Assembly (NCBI GenBank): GCA_913778505.1
Contig: CAJYWD010000035.1
Coordinates: 1-64,000 of the forward strand
Source: an uncultured Chryseobacterium sp.
GTDB lineage: Bacteria; Bacteroidota; Bacteroidia; Flavobacteriales; Weeksellaceae
Length of the DNA: 64,000 bases
Direction: 5' to 3'
The notes below the pieces were generated by a model that saw only the letters and a list, made by a program, of their open reading frames with translations, searched no databases and was not told the DNA's origin. Both the position numbers and the translations under genes were made by a program. Below are positions 9,710 to 18,454 of this stretch, piece after piece; positions within the stretch are counted from its first letter, which is position 1, and each line of letters begins with the position of its first letter.

Positions 9710-10288
9710 ATGCAGGATTTTATATTTTACTTGAAACTGGGTTGGGAACATATCATTTCGCTGGATGCGCTGGATCATCAGCTTTTCATCCTGGCACTGA
9801 TCGCCGTCTATTCTTATAACGATTTCAAGAAAATCCTGATTCTCGTTACCGCTTTCACTATTGGACATTCTATTACTTTGGCGCTCAGTTCTTTGGATGT
9901 TCTACGTGTTCCGGCGAAGTGGGTAGAATTCCTGATTCCGCTTACTATTGTTATCACATCGCTGGACAACATTCTTATGAAAAACCACCAGAAAAACCTG
10001 ATGCAGATGAATTATTATCTTGCACTGATCTTTGGACTCATTCACGGGATGGGATTTGCCAATACTGCCAGAATGATGATTGCCAAAGAACAGAGTCTGT
10101 TTGTTCCGCTTTTGGGTTTCAATATTGGTCTGGAGCTGGGACAGATTGTTGTAGTGATCGCAATTCTGGCAGTGCTTTTCATCCTGCTGAAGCTTTTCCG
10201 GGTCAATCGTAAAGACTGGATTCTCTTTGTGTCGTCCGGTGTACTGGCATTATCTCTGAAGATGGCTTTAGAGAGGCTCCCTTTTTAG
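9710..10288 (+). CDS. HupE/UreJ family membrane protein
   Basis: A 192-residue protein with about six hydrophobic segments. The family pattern is visible in FTIGHSITLALS (His in helix 2) and FGLIHGMGFA (His-Gly-Met-Gly in helix 4), as in HupE/UreJ proteins, some of which move nickel. There are no urease or hydrogenase genes nearby, so a nickel role is not supported here. It is divergent from the DUF6702 gene and 104 bases upstream of the M1 peptidase gene on the same strand. Confidence 0.85.
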   Translation: MQDFIFYLKLGWEHIISLDALDHQLFILALIAVYSYNDFKKILILVTAFTIGHSITLALSSLDVLRVPAKWVEFLIPLTIVITSLDNILMKNHQKNLMQMNYYLALIFGLIHGMGFANTARMMIAKEQSLFVPLLGFNIGLELGQIVVVIAILAVLFILLKLFRVNRKDWILFVSSGVLALSLKMALERLPF

Positions 10289-10392
10289 AATATTCTTTCC
10301 TTCAACAAATCATTGGCCTAAGCAGTAGAATTAATGGCAATTTTCTTACATTTGGTTGTCCGTATTGGACGATCCTCTAATTGTATTGAAAA

Positions 10393-12765
10393 ATGAATAA
10401 AAAGGTTTTAGGACTGTTATTATGTTCTGCTGTATTGTCTGCACAGAATATCCAGAATAATCCGGGAAGTAATCATGGCAACAAGTTTGAGCAGCTGGGA
10501 ACTATTCTCCCAACGCCCAATGTTTACAGAACAGCCTCCGGCGCACCAGGCTCCGCCTACTGGCAGCAGCGGGCAGATTATGACATCGAAGCTTATCTGG
10601 ACGAGGACAAGCATCAACTGAAAGGCTCGGAAACGATTACTTATTTTAATAATTCTCCGGACGATCTGGACTATATCTGGCTGCAGCTGGACGAAAATGA
10701 GCACTCAACTGTCCGAAACGCTGATTTTCCATTTTCAACCACTTTGCCCAAGCGTGCTGTGATCAGCAATCTGAAAACTACAGATCTTCCTGCGCCAGAC
10801 AATGGCTATGGAGTCAATCTGGAAAAGGTGACAGATGCATCCGGCAAGCTGTTGAATTTTACCGTCAATAAGACCATGATGCGCATTGACCTTCCAAAAG
10901 TTCTTAAAAAAGGTGAAGCTATTACGTTTAAGATCAGCTGGAATTATAATATTTCCAACCGAATTACAGAAGGCGGACGCGGTGGCTACGAAAATTTTCC
11001 GGAGGATGGTAATGATCTTTTCACAATGACGCAATGGTTCCCGAGAATGTGCGTTTACAGCGATTTTCACGGCTGGCAGAATCATCAGTTCACAGGCAGA
11101 GGTGAGTTCGCTTTGGTGTTCGGTAATTATAAGGTCAAGCTTAATGTCCCTGCAGACCACATTGTAGGAGCCACAGGAGAGTGTAAAAACTATGAGCAGG
11201 TTTTATCATCCGAACAACTGGCGAGATATAGAAAAGCTCAAAATGCTGACGAGCCAGTGGAAATTGTAACATTGGACGAGGCCAGAAAAGCCGAAAAAAA
11301 TCATTCTAAACAGCGCAAAACATGGATCTTTGAAGCCAATGACGTTCGGGATTTTGCGTGGACATCATCCAGAAAATTTATCTGGGATGGCATGCGTGTC
11401 ACGATTCCGGAAAATAACAATAAAGTCATGGCCATGAGTTTTTACGGGAAGGAAGCGTATGGACTGTACAGAAAATTCTCGACGAAAGCTGTTGCGCATA
11501 CCATTAAAACCTATTCCGAATTTACAATTCCTTATCCTTATCCTGTAGCACAGTCTGTGGAAGCGGCAAACGGTATGGAATATCCGATGATCTGCTTCAA
11601 TTATGGCAGAACAGAAAAGGATGGAACGTACTCCGAAGCGATCAAGAATGGAATGCTGGGCGTCATCATCCACGAAGTAGGCCATAATTTCTTTCCGATG
11701 ATCATCAACTCTGATGAAAGACAGTGGAGCTGGATGGACGAAGGTCTCAACACCTTTGTGGAGTATCTCACCGAAGAGAAATGGGACAATAAATTCCCAT
11801 CCAAGCGTGGTCCGGCGTGGACCATTGTGGATTATATGAAACTGCCGAAAGATGAATTGGAGCCGATTATGTCCAATTCCGAGAATATCGCCAGATTTGG
11901 TCCCAATGCCTATTCCAAGCCTGCCACCGGACTGAATATCCTGCGCGAAACCATTATGGGCAGAGAACTTTTTGACAAGGCATTTAAGACTTACGCAAAA
12001 CGATGGGCATTCCGTCATCCGGAGCCTGCGGATTTTTTCAGAACCATGGAAGATGCCAGTGGCGAAGATCTGGACTGGTTCTGGAGAGGCTGGTTTTATG
12101 GCACAGATCCCGTAGATATTGCCATCGACAAGGTGACTGTGGCTACACCTGATTTTGATGCCGTTCCAAAATCTGAAACTGTTAAATACACGGTGGACAA
12201 GCCTGCGCTCAATACTTTTGAAGATATTTCCAAGGTAAGAAACCGGGAAGATCAGTCTATAAAGTTCTATGCAGATCAGGATAAAGCCGTCCAGGATTTC
12301 TATTACCGCTATGACCGGGGCCAGGAAAACGTTGACACTTCCAAGGCGTATGAAATTGTTGTCAATAATCTGGTGAAGACAGACGAAAAAGACATCAAAA
12401 GAGAAAAAAATATCACGGCATATCAGATTGATTTCAGCAACAAAGGCGGACTGGTAATGCCGATCATTCTGGAATTCACTTTCGAAGATGGCACTAAAGC
12501 ATCGGATAAAATCAATGTGCAGATCTGGCGCCATAATGAGCAGAAAGTTTCCAAAACTTATTACTTTGATAAAAAAGTCAAATCCATTCAGCTGGATCCG
12601 ATGAAAGAAACCGCGGACATTGATACGTCTAATAATCTTTGGACAGCCAATTCCTCGGCAGAAGCTCCCAGCAAATTCCAGGTTTTTAAACAGAAACAAA
12701 AAGATGCTGCGAGAGGCGCTTCCAACGGAAAAGTCAATCCGATGCAGGCAGCAGGAAAACTATAA
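10393..12765 (+). CDS. M1 family zinc metallopeptidase
   Basis: A 790-residue exported aminopeptidase-like protein with a signal peptide (MNKKVLGLLLCSAVLSA). The zinc site HEVGH is at residues 427-431 and the third ligand Glu450 is in WMDEGLNTF, matching the HExxH-x18-E spacing of family M1. The N-terminal beta saddle of M1 enzymes is present (residues 50-270). It probably trims peptides in the periplasm or outside the cell. The exact GxMEN exopeptidase motif appears as NGMEYP before the zinc site, so substrate use may differ from classical aminopeptidase N. Ends at a strong terminator. Confidence 0.93.
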   Translation: MNKKVLGLLLCSAVLSAQNIQNNPGSNHGNKFEQLGTILPTPNVYRTASGAPGSAYWQQRADYDIEAYLDEDKHQLKGSETITYFNNSPDDLDYIWLQLDENEHSTVRNADFPFSTTLPKRAVISNLKTTDLPAPDNGYGVNLEKVTDASGKLLNFTVNKTMMRIDLPKVLKKGEAITFKISWNYNISNRITEGGRGGYENFPEDGNDLFTMTQWFPRMCVYSDFHGWQNHQFTGRGEFALVFGNYKVKLNVPADHIVGATGECKNYEQVLSSEQLARYRKAQNADEPVEIVTLDEARKAEKNHSKQRKTWIFEANDVRDFAWTSSRKFIWDGMRVTIPENNNKVMAMSFYGKEAYGLYRKFSTKAVAHTIKTYSEFTIPYPYPVAQSVEAANGMEYPMICFNYGRTEKDGTYSEAIKNGMLGVIIHEVGHNFFPMIINSDERQWSWMDEGLNTFVEYLTEEKWDNKFPSKRGPAWTIVDYMKLPKDELEPIMSNSENIARFGPNAYSKPATGLNILRETIMGRELFDKAFKTYAKRWAFRHPEPADFFRTMEDASGEDLDWFWRGWFYGTDPVDIAIDKVTVATPDFDAVPKSETVKYTVDKPALNTFEDISKVRNREDQSIKFYADQDKAVQDFYYRYDRGQENVDTSKAYEIVVNNLVKTDEKDIKREKNITAYQIDFSNKGGLVMPIILEFTFEDGTKASDKINVQIWRHNEQKVSKTYYFDKKVKSIQLDPMKETADIDTSNNLWTANSSAEAPSKFQVFKQKQKDAARGASNGKVNPMQAAGKL

Positions 12766-12789
12766 ATCTTAAATTAAAAAAATCATCAA

Positions 12790-12823
12790 AACGGTTGTTC
12801 AGATCCTGAATAACCGTTTTTTT
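12790..12823 (+). terminator. Rho-independent terminator after M1 peptidase
   Basis: A 13-bp stem AACGGTTGTTCAG / CTGAATAACCGTT (one G-T pair) with a three-base loop is followed by seven T. Confidence 0.9.
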
Positions 12824-12892
12824 ATAATTAAAAATGTTATTGATAATCATCAATCAACCATCAACCATCAACAATTAACTATCAACCATCCT

Positions 12893-15244
12893 TTAAAGTC
12901 TGTTCTGCTCGTCGGTTTTGTTTCCGGCCTTTGCATCTTTCACTTTCTGATTGCCGAAATTAAATTTCAGGTTCAGCATCACGTACTGCGTATCGCGGTA
13001 ATCTTTAAAGTATTGATTCTGGTCGGCATATCGCGTGGAGATCGTATTCCTGTCGGTCCGGAAAATGTCATTGAAGACCAGACCTGCTTCCAGTTTTTTA
13101 TCGAGCATCTTTTTATTGATGATAATGTTGGTACGCTGAGAAGCGCTGATATCGAACGAACCCTGTATCGTTTTGGAGTTGTAAATATAAGACAGATTCA
13201 AGTCCCAGGTTTTGGCTTGGTCCAGGGTGATCTGTGTGGAGATATTGGCATTATAGAAGAAAACGCCATTTTTGTACAGCATTCTGTCCGTGCCAATGAA
13301 GTAATTCTCCTGATATTCGCCCATGGCAAAAAGGTTAACTTTCCAGAAAGGCTTGATGGAAAAATTTTTGGAAACGTTGGCGCCAAGATTTTGCCCATGG
13401 TCAATATTGGTGTAATTATAAACGGTCTCGAAGGTCTGCGGATTCTGCACGGAGATTTCCATTGAAGGATCTTTGATGTAACTGTAATAGGTCTCAAAAT
13501 TCCAGTCTTTGATGGTGTAAGTCAAACTCAGATTGTGGATGATTGTAGATTTCAGATTAGCATCACCTTGAAAATAAGAATATAAATTGTAGTAAGACCT
13601 GGATGGATTGAGAAAGTCATAGTTCGGGCGGTCAATTCTTTTGCCATAGGAGAATCCCAGTTGCTGATCGTCCTTCAGGCTGTACATCAGGTAAAAAGTA
13701 GGGAAGAGGCCGGTTTTGTTCGTCCTGTTTCTCACCGCCGGATTATCCGACTCAGTATTGATGATGGTGGTTTCGGATCTCAGACCGGCTTTTATTTCCC
13801 ACTGCTTCCATTTATATTCGGAGGAGATGTATGCTGCCAGAATGTTTTCTTTATAGTTAAAGAGGTTGCTTTTAGCCGCATCAGGAATTAAGTTGCCGGA
13901 AGTACCATCCAGGAAATCAAGATCATTTTTATTTTTGACGAAACTGTATTTAATGCCGCTTTCCAGCGTAAGTTTATCATTGGAAAAACGGTAATCCAGC
14001 TGCGAGGCCAGAAGAGAAATATCCTGTACACTGTTGCTGGCAAACCGGTTTTGGCTTTCCGGCTGACCTTCAAAATTCAGCTGTGTCGTCACATCCTGTG
14101 CTTCCTTAAAACGTTTGACACTGGAGTTGTTAGTCCATGTTAAATTATGATTTCCAAATTTTTTATCATAAACCAAATAAGAATTGAAATGATTATTAAA
14201 CTGAGTTCTGTTATTGGCAGTCAGATAAAAGGATTGGAGCTGCTGACTTTCTGTGTTGTAGATGCGCGTGGGCACTCGGTAGTTCCCGAAATTATCCGGA
14301 GCGTTATAACCATCGAAACCAAACTGCACGGTAGAAAGGCTGTCCACGGTATATTGCCCGGCAAAGTTATAAACGTGCTGCTCATGCGCATGTGTTTTCC
14401 GGACCATATCACTTTCCCAGCGTGTTTTATCTTGGTCAAAAGTCACCACGTCAAAGTTATAGCGCACGTAATCTCCTGTTACAAAATTATAGTTGGCCGT
14501 CAGCTGACACCTGTCGGTATTGTAGGATTGCGACGTTCCCAGCATTCCTTTGGCGTAGGTAGCTTGCGTGTACCTCGTAGAAATTCTTCCCTTGTAGCCT
14601 GAGAGCACATTTTGTTTCATTTTAATGTTAATGATTGCGCCGCCCTGAGCTTCGTATTTGGCCGGCGGATTGGTAATGACTTCTACGGAAGATACGTTAT
14701 TGCCATCTGTATTTTCCAGCAGCTGTTTTAGCTGCTCCTGCGTCATCATGGTTTTTTTATCATTGATGGTCACAATGATCTGAGAATTTCCGCGAACACT
14801 CAGTTCCTCATTCTTCACCAGAATATTGGGCGTACTTTTCAGGATCTCCCAAGCGTTCAGGTTCTGAAGCGGTGTTTTGTCAACATTAAATTCCAGACGA
14901 TCAATTTTTCTCTTGAGTAATGGTTTATTAGCTGTTACGGTGACGGTTTCAATGCTTTTGACGGTATCTTTTTTAAGGATGATATTGACAAAATCATTCT
15001 GTTCCAGAACAATTTCGTAATCCTGATAATCTGGCTTTTTGATGATTAAGGCAGCAGGAAACTTTCCGCTATTTTCCAGCACAAAATTCCCATCTTTGTC
15101 AGAATGGATAACCTGTGCAGCATTATTGATTTGTACAGCAGCGCCAGCAACGGCTTCCTGATGCTCATTCTCAATATGACCACGGATGCTCTGCGTCCAG
15201 ACGGTGATGGGAAATAGAAGGAGCAATGTCAGATAAATCTTCAT
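12893..15244 (-). CDS. Outer membrane beta-barrel protein (TonB-receptor-like, CarboxypepD_reg N-terminus)
   Basis: A 783-residue outer membrane protein. A signal peptide (MKIYLTLLLLFPITVWTQ) is followed by a carboxypeptidase-regulatory-like domain (SIRGHIENEHQEAVAGAAVQ), a plug-like domain (about 110-215, with NAWEILKSTPNILVKNEELS) and a long C-terminal barrel of alternating aromatic strands. This is the OMP_b-brl_3 group, which is related to TonB receptors but lacks a clear known ligand. It is divergent from a histidine kinase/response regulator pair, which may control it. No SusD-like partner is adjacent, so glycan uptake is not indicated. Confidence 0.88.
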   Translation of the reverse strand: MKIYLTLLLLFPITVWTQSIRGHIENEHQEAVAGAAVQINNAAQVIHSDKDGNFVLENSGKFPAALIIKKPDYQDYEIVLEQNDFVNIILKKDTVKSIETVTVTANKPLLKRKIDRLEFNVDKTPLQNLNAWEILKSTPNILVKNEELSVRGNSQIIVTINDKKTMMTQEQLKQLLENTDGNNVSSVEVITNPPAKYEAQGGAIINIKMKQNVLSGYKGRISTRYTQATYAKGMLGTSQSYNTDRCQLTANYNFVTGDYVRYNFDVVTFDQDKTRWESDMVRKTHAHEQHVYNFAGQYTVDSLSTVQFGFDGYNAPDNFGNYRVPTRIYNTESQQLQSFYLTANNRTQFNNHFNSYLVYDKKFGNHNLTWTNNSSVKRFKEAQDVTTQLNFEGQPESQNRFASNSVQDISLLASQLDYRFSNDKLTLESGIKYSFVKNKNDLDFLDGTSGNLIPDAAKSNLFNYKENILAAYISSEYKWKQWEIKAGLRSETTIINTESDNPAVRNRTNKTGLFPTFYLMYSLKDDQQLGFSYGKRIDRPNYDFLNPSRSYYNLYSYFQGDANLKSTIIHNLSLTYTIKDWNFETYYSYIKDPSMEISVQNPQTFETVYNYTNIDHGQNLGANVSKNFSIKPFWKVNLFAMGEYQENYFIGTDRMLYKNGVFFYNANISTQITLDQAKTWDLNLSYIYNSKTIQGSFDISASQRTNIIINKKMLDKKLEAGLVFNDIFRTDRNTISTRYADQNQYFKDYRDTQYVMLNLKFNFGNQKVKDAKAGNKTDEQNRL

Positions 15245-15473
15245 AGTTTTAATTATTTTGACAAAGTTGAGCCTAAAAGAACGGTAGTTTTGTTAATGAA
15301 CGGTTAACGCAAGGTTAATGGCTTTCCAGATAGAAATTTCATTGTATTTTTGACAATCAACAAAGGCTTCGATTCTGCTAAGCTTCAATTTTTTTAAATT
15401 AATTTTAAAGCAGTGATCCTGAGCGGTTAAGATCAATAACAGATTAAAAATTTCTGTTTTTAGAACCATCAAT

Positions 15474-16778
15474 ATGAAGCGGAAAAGAAAGATTACGATT
15501 ATTTTGTTTGCATTCAGCCTGGTCACTCTGGTTGTGCTGCAAGCGTATTATATTTACAACTCTTACCGGCTGGAGGAAAAAGAATTAAACAGGCAGGCGA
15601 GGCTGATTGCGGATAAAACCCTGGAAACTATGGATCGCTATGAAAATGAAACCAATGAAGAAAAGTTGGTAGGCGATTTCCAGAGGCTTAAAAACGGGAT
15701 TGTCATCCAGAAAGAAAAAATTACACATCCGGAACGTATTTACAACTCCGAAAAACTATACAACCAAAAGCTGGAACAGGAACTAAGAAAGAATATCGGA
15801 AATTCAGGATTCGAGATTGCGCTCAAAAGCGAAATTTTTTCCATTGTAGACGAAGTGAAAAAGCAGGAGCTTTTGCCTGCAAACCGCTCGCTTATCTTAT
15901 ACCAAACCGTGAAAAAGATGAGCCAGCCACTCACTATTAATGAAGGCAAATGGTCCAGCCGTCAGTCACGTGAAAATACCGACCTGAAACTTAATGAGAA
16001 AGATTATTATCTTGTGAGATCCAGGTCTGCTTTTCAGCTGCTTAATCTTCAGGAGCTGGTAATCAGGAAAATTGTTCCGTTGGTTATCATCAGCCTTCTC
16101 ATTGTGATTCTGATTATCGTGTTATTCCGCAACAGCCTGCGCAATCTGAACCGCCAGGAAAAGAAGATTTCCCAGTTGCACACCACCATTGATTCCATAG
16201 CTCACGAATTGAATACGCCCATTACAACTCTGAAATTTTCAATAGCTCAATCTTCTGATGACGAAACTAAAACCTTATTGGAACGTCAGATCAGGCGTTT
16301 GGAAAGTATCGTTTCCTCGATTCATAAGACTGATTCTGAAGATGTTTTGATCAGTAAACAGCATATTGAGAATTATATTTCTGAAGTTAAAAAAACTTTC
16401 GACAACATTGATTTTGCAATTAATCTGAATTTCACAAAGAATCGGTCTTTAAACCAAATTGATTTTAAGCAGATCATGGATAATTTGATTGACAATTCCG
16501 CAAAATATGGCGCAACGGAAATAGAAATTTCAATTGAGGCAGATAAGAGGATTGACATCAATATTTCTGACAACGGCATCGGAATCCCGAAAGACGAGAC
16601 CAAAGCCATTTTCCAAAAATATTACCGCATTAGCAGAGAAGAAAATAGGCATGTCAATGGTCTGGGTGTCGGTCTTTATCTTGTGAAAAATATCGTCGCA
16701 AAATATAAAGGTGATATTCAGGTTTTCCCCTTGCAGAGAGGTGTTGCATTTAAAATAACAATTCCTGATGAAGCCTAA
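15474..16778 (+). CDS. Sensor histidine kinase
   Basis: A 434-residue membrane-bound sensor kinase. Membrane segments are at about residues 7-27 and 199-219, enclosing a periplasmic sensor region of about 170 residues with no recognised domain. The phospho-acceptor is His244 in SIAHELNTPI. The ATPase domain shows the N box (MDNLIDNSAKYG), G1 (DNGIGIP) and G2 (GLGVGLYLVKN). It overlaps the response regulator gene by 11 bases, so the two are translated together. The divergent outer-membrane barrel gene is the nearest candidate target. Confidence 0.95.
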   Translation: MKRKRKITIILFAFSLVTLVVLQAYYIYNSYRLEEKELNRQARLIADKTLETMDRYENETNEEKLVGDFQRLKNGIVIQKEKITHPERIYNSEKLYNQKLEQELRKNIGNSGFEIALKSEIFSIVDEVKKQELLPANRSLILYQTVKKMSQPLTINEGKWSSRQSRENTDLKLNEKDYYLVRSRSAFQLLNLQELVIRKIVPLVIISLLIVILIIVLFRNSLRNLNRQEKKISQLHTTIDSIAHELNTPITTLKFSIAQSSDDETKTLLERQIRRLESIVSSIHKTDSEDVLISKQHIENYISEVKKTFDNIDFAINLNFTKNRSLNQIDFKQIMDNLIDNSAKYGATEIEISIEADKRIDINISDNGIGIPKDETKAIFQKYYRISREENRHVNGLGVGLYLVKNIVAKYKGDIQVFPLQRGVAFKITIPDEA

Positions 16779-17448
16779 GATTGTATTAGTTGAAGATGAT
16801 CAGGATCTGGGCATGGTCCTCAGGCAATACCTGGAATTTTCTGACTTCGAGGTACGTTGGATTTCCAATCCCAAAGACCTTCTGAAAGACTGGAGTCCAC
16901 TCGAAGACTGCCAGTTGGCTATTCTTGATGTGATGCTGCCCTTCATGGACGGTTTCGAATTATCCAGGGAAATCCGGAAAATTTCCAAAGTTCCGTTTCT
17001 GTTTCTCACTGCCAAAGGACAGAGCATTGACAGGATTCTAGGCCTCAAACTGGGAGCAGACGATTACATCACCAAGCCCTGTGAGCCTGAAGAACTGATT
17101 CTGAGAATCAAGAATATTCTCAAAAGAACAGAAGTGATTTCAAAGCCTATCATCAAGATTGGTATCTATGCGTTTGTGCCCTCTCAGTTTCAGCTGATCT
17201 GTCAGGGCGAAACCATTCAGCTCACGGAAAAAGAATCGGAACTGCTGCTTCTGTTGTCCAGGAATAACGGCCAGATCATCAACCGAAAGGATATTCTGGA
17301 GACCCTCTGGGGCGAGAATGATTATTTCCTGGGTCGCAGTCTTGATGTCTTCATGACCCGGCTTCGCAAATATTTTCAGAAGGACAATCGTATTCGCCTG
17401 GATTCTGTGCGAGGCATTGGTTTCAGAGTGGAATTTCCCGAATCATAG
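16768..17448 (+). CDS. OmpR-family response regulator
   Basis: A 226-residue two-domain regulator. The receiver has the acidic pair EDDQ at the N-terminus, phospho-acceptor Asp54 in AILDVMLPFMDG, and the conserved Lys in ITKPCEPEEL. The C-terminal winged helix runs from about residue 130 (ELLLLLSRNNGQIINRKDIL, then SLDVFMTRLRKYF and VRGIGFR). It is the partner of the overlapping upstream kinase. Confidence 0.96.
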   Translation: MKPKIVLVEDDQDLGMVLRQYLEFSDFEVRWISNPKDLLKDWSPLEDCQLAILDVMLPFMDGFELSREIRKISKVPFLFLTAKGQSIDRILGLKLGADDYITKPCEPEELILRIKNILKRTEVISKPIIKIGIYAFVPSQFQLICQGETIQLTEKESELLLLLSRNNGQIINRKDILETLWGENDYFLGRSLDVFMTRLRKYFQKDNRIRLDSVRGIGFRVEFPES

Positions 17449-17902
17449 CGATTTAAAACTTAGGATTTAACTTTTAATGACAGATAGAAAGCGTTTCCAA
17501 ATATAAGAGACAATGATCTTCCAGGGTTTTTTTGCTCTCTCTGGACAGCAGTATTCAGCGCTTTAGAAGCGCCCAGTCACTGGCATGATGTTCTGTTACG
17601 AAATTTCAGCGCTTTAGATGTTATTTTTTCAAACCTCAAACTGTAAAATAAAATCTAAGCTTCGGACAAACGATCTGACAAAAACCCTTTTTTTTCGAAA
17701 ATATCTTATGAGGACATGGGTAGATAAATCATGTCTGTCGTCAAAATTATAACAATTTTTAATTGTCAAATTAATAATAGAAAGAGTTGTAATGCTTTAA
17801 TTTTACAAATTGTAATCCATTACTTTTGATTTAATTATAAATTTCTATATTAGCGCCCCCAATACTTAAACGAAGATTTAACTCTCCAGTACTAAAAACT
17901 AT
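17449..17902. other. 454-base gap, no gene seen
   Basis: No coding stretch is supported, and I found no trace of the missing N-terminal part of MnmA that might have preceded the next gene. A 12-base direct repeat CAGCGCTTTAGA occurs at 17556 and 17607; the first copy lies in a short inverted repeat GCGCTTTAGAAGCGC. The AT-rich stretch at about 17825-17860 (TTGATTT ... TATATTAG) resembles a Bacteroidota promoter for the next gene. Confidence 0.4.
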
Positions 17903-18418
17903 ATGACCAAAAAAGGCCAGATTGTTGAAATTCCTGCCACTGCTTCTTGTTACAAAAGCACAGAACCTGCCTTTCATTCCAAAAAGGACGAGCTGACGTG
18001 GAGATCGGCTTCCAAAACCTATTCACTTTTTGACGGCATTTTGGTTGGTGGACATCATGGTGTTGAGCATTTTAAAATTGGTCAGCGCAAGGGTATCAAT
18101 GTGGGAGGGAAGAAGGAACCACTGTACGTGATTGCTGTTGATGTACCAGAAAACAGGCTTTTTGTGGGTGCCGGAGAAAATCATCCGGGCTTACTCACGG
18201 ACGTGGTGAGAATAGGTGAAGAGAATCTGGCGCTTGCCGGAAATGATTGGCCACAGCAAGCATTGGAAGCTGGACTTGCAGTCCAGGTAGACATTGAAGG
18301 CTCGGAAGAACCTTTAGCCGCCAAACTTTATCATTGGGAAGGGCCCTACTTTCTGGAGTTCGACCGCAAACTGAGTGTCACCATTAAGGAATATATTAAA
18401 TCAATAACAACCAATTAA
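17903..18418 (+). CDS. Stand-alone MnmA C-terminal (tRNA 2-thiouridylase beta-barrel) domain protein
   Basis: A 171-residue protein that matches only the C-terminal part of tRNA-specific 2-thiouridylase MnmA. The signature segment GHHGVEHFKIGQRKGINVGG and the following EPLYVIAVDVPENRLFVGAG correspond to the central connector and beta-barrel domain that in MnmA helps bind tRNA. The N-terminal ATP-pyrophosphatase (SGGVDSS) domain and its catalytic Cys are absent here and upstream. It could be a separated domain with a distinct RNA-binding role or a paralog fragment. The complete reading frame, conserved motifs and a plausible promoter argue against a decaying remnant. Confidence 0.75.
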   Translation: MTKKGQIVEIPATASCYKSTEPAFHSKKDELTWRSASKTYSLFDGILVGGHHGVEHFKIGQRKGINVGGKKEPLYVIAVDVPENRLFVGAGENHPGLLTDVVRIGEENLALAGNDWPQQALEAGLAVQVDIEGSEEPLAAKLYHWEGPYFLEFDRKLSVTIKEYIKSITTN

Positions 18419-18454
18419 TCCATCAGGAAAACAAAAAATTAAATATTTTATAGA

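Noticed and set aside
9710-10288. HupE/UreJ protein as part of a urease or hydrogenase locus
   Set aside because: No urease or hydrogenase structural or accessory genes are in the window; the neighbours are DUF6702 and an M1 peptidase.
11365-12699. A 444-codon open frame on the minus strand opposite the M1 peptidase gene
   Set aside because: It is antisense to a gene with clear catalytic motifs, and its composition is typical of a shadow frame (rich in Ile, Phe, His and Arg without any domain pattern).
12848-12890. Short CAACCAT-type tandem repeats between convergent genes
   Set aside because: Low-complexity simple repeat of a few units; no structure or motif beyond that.
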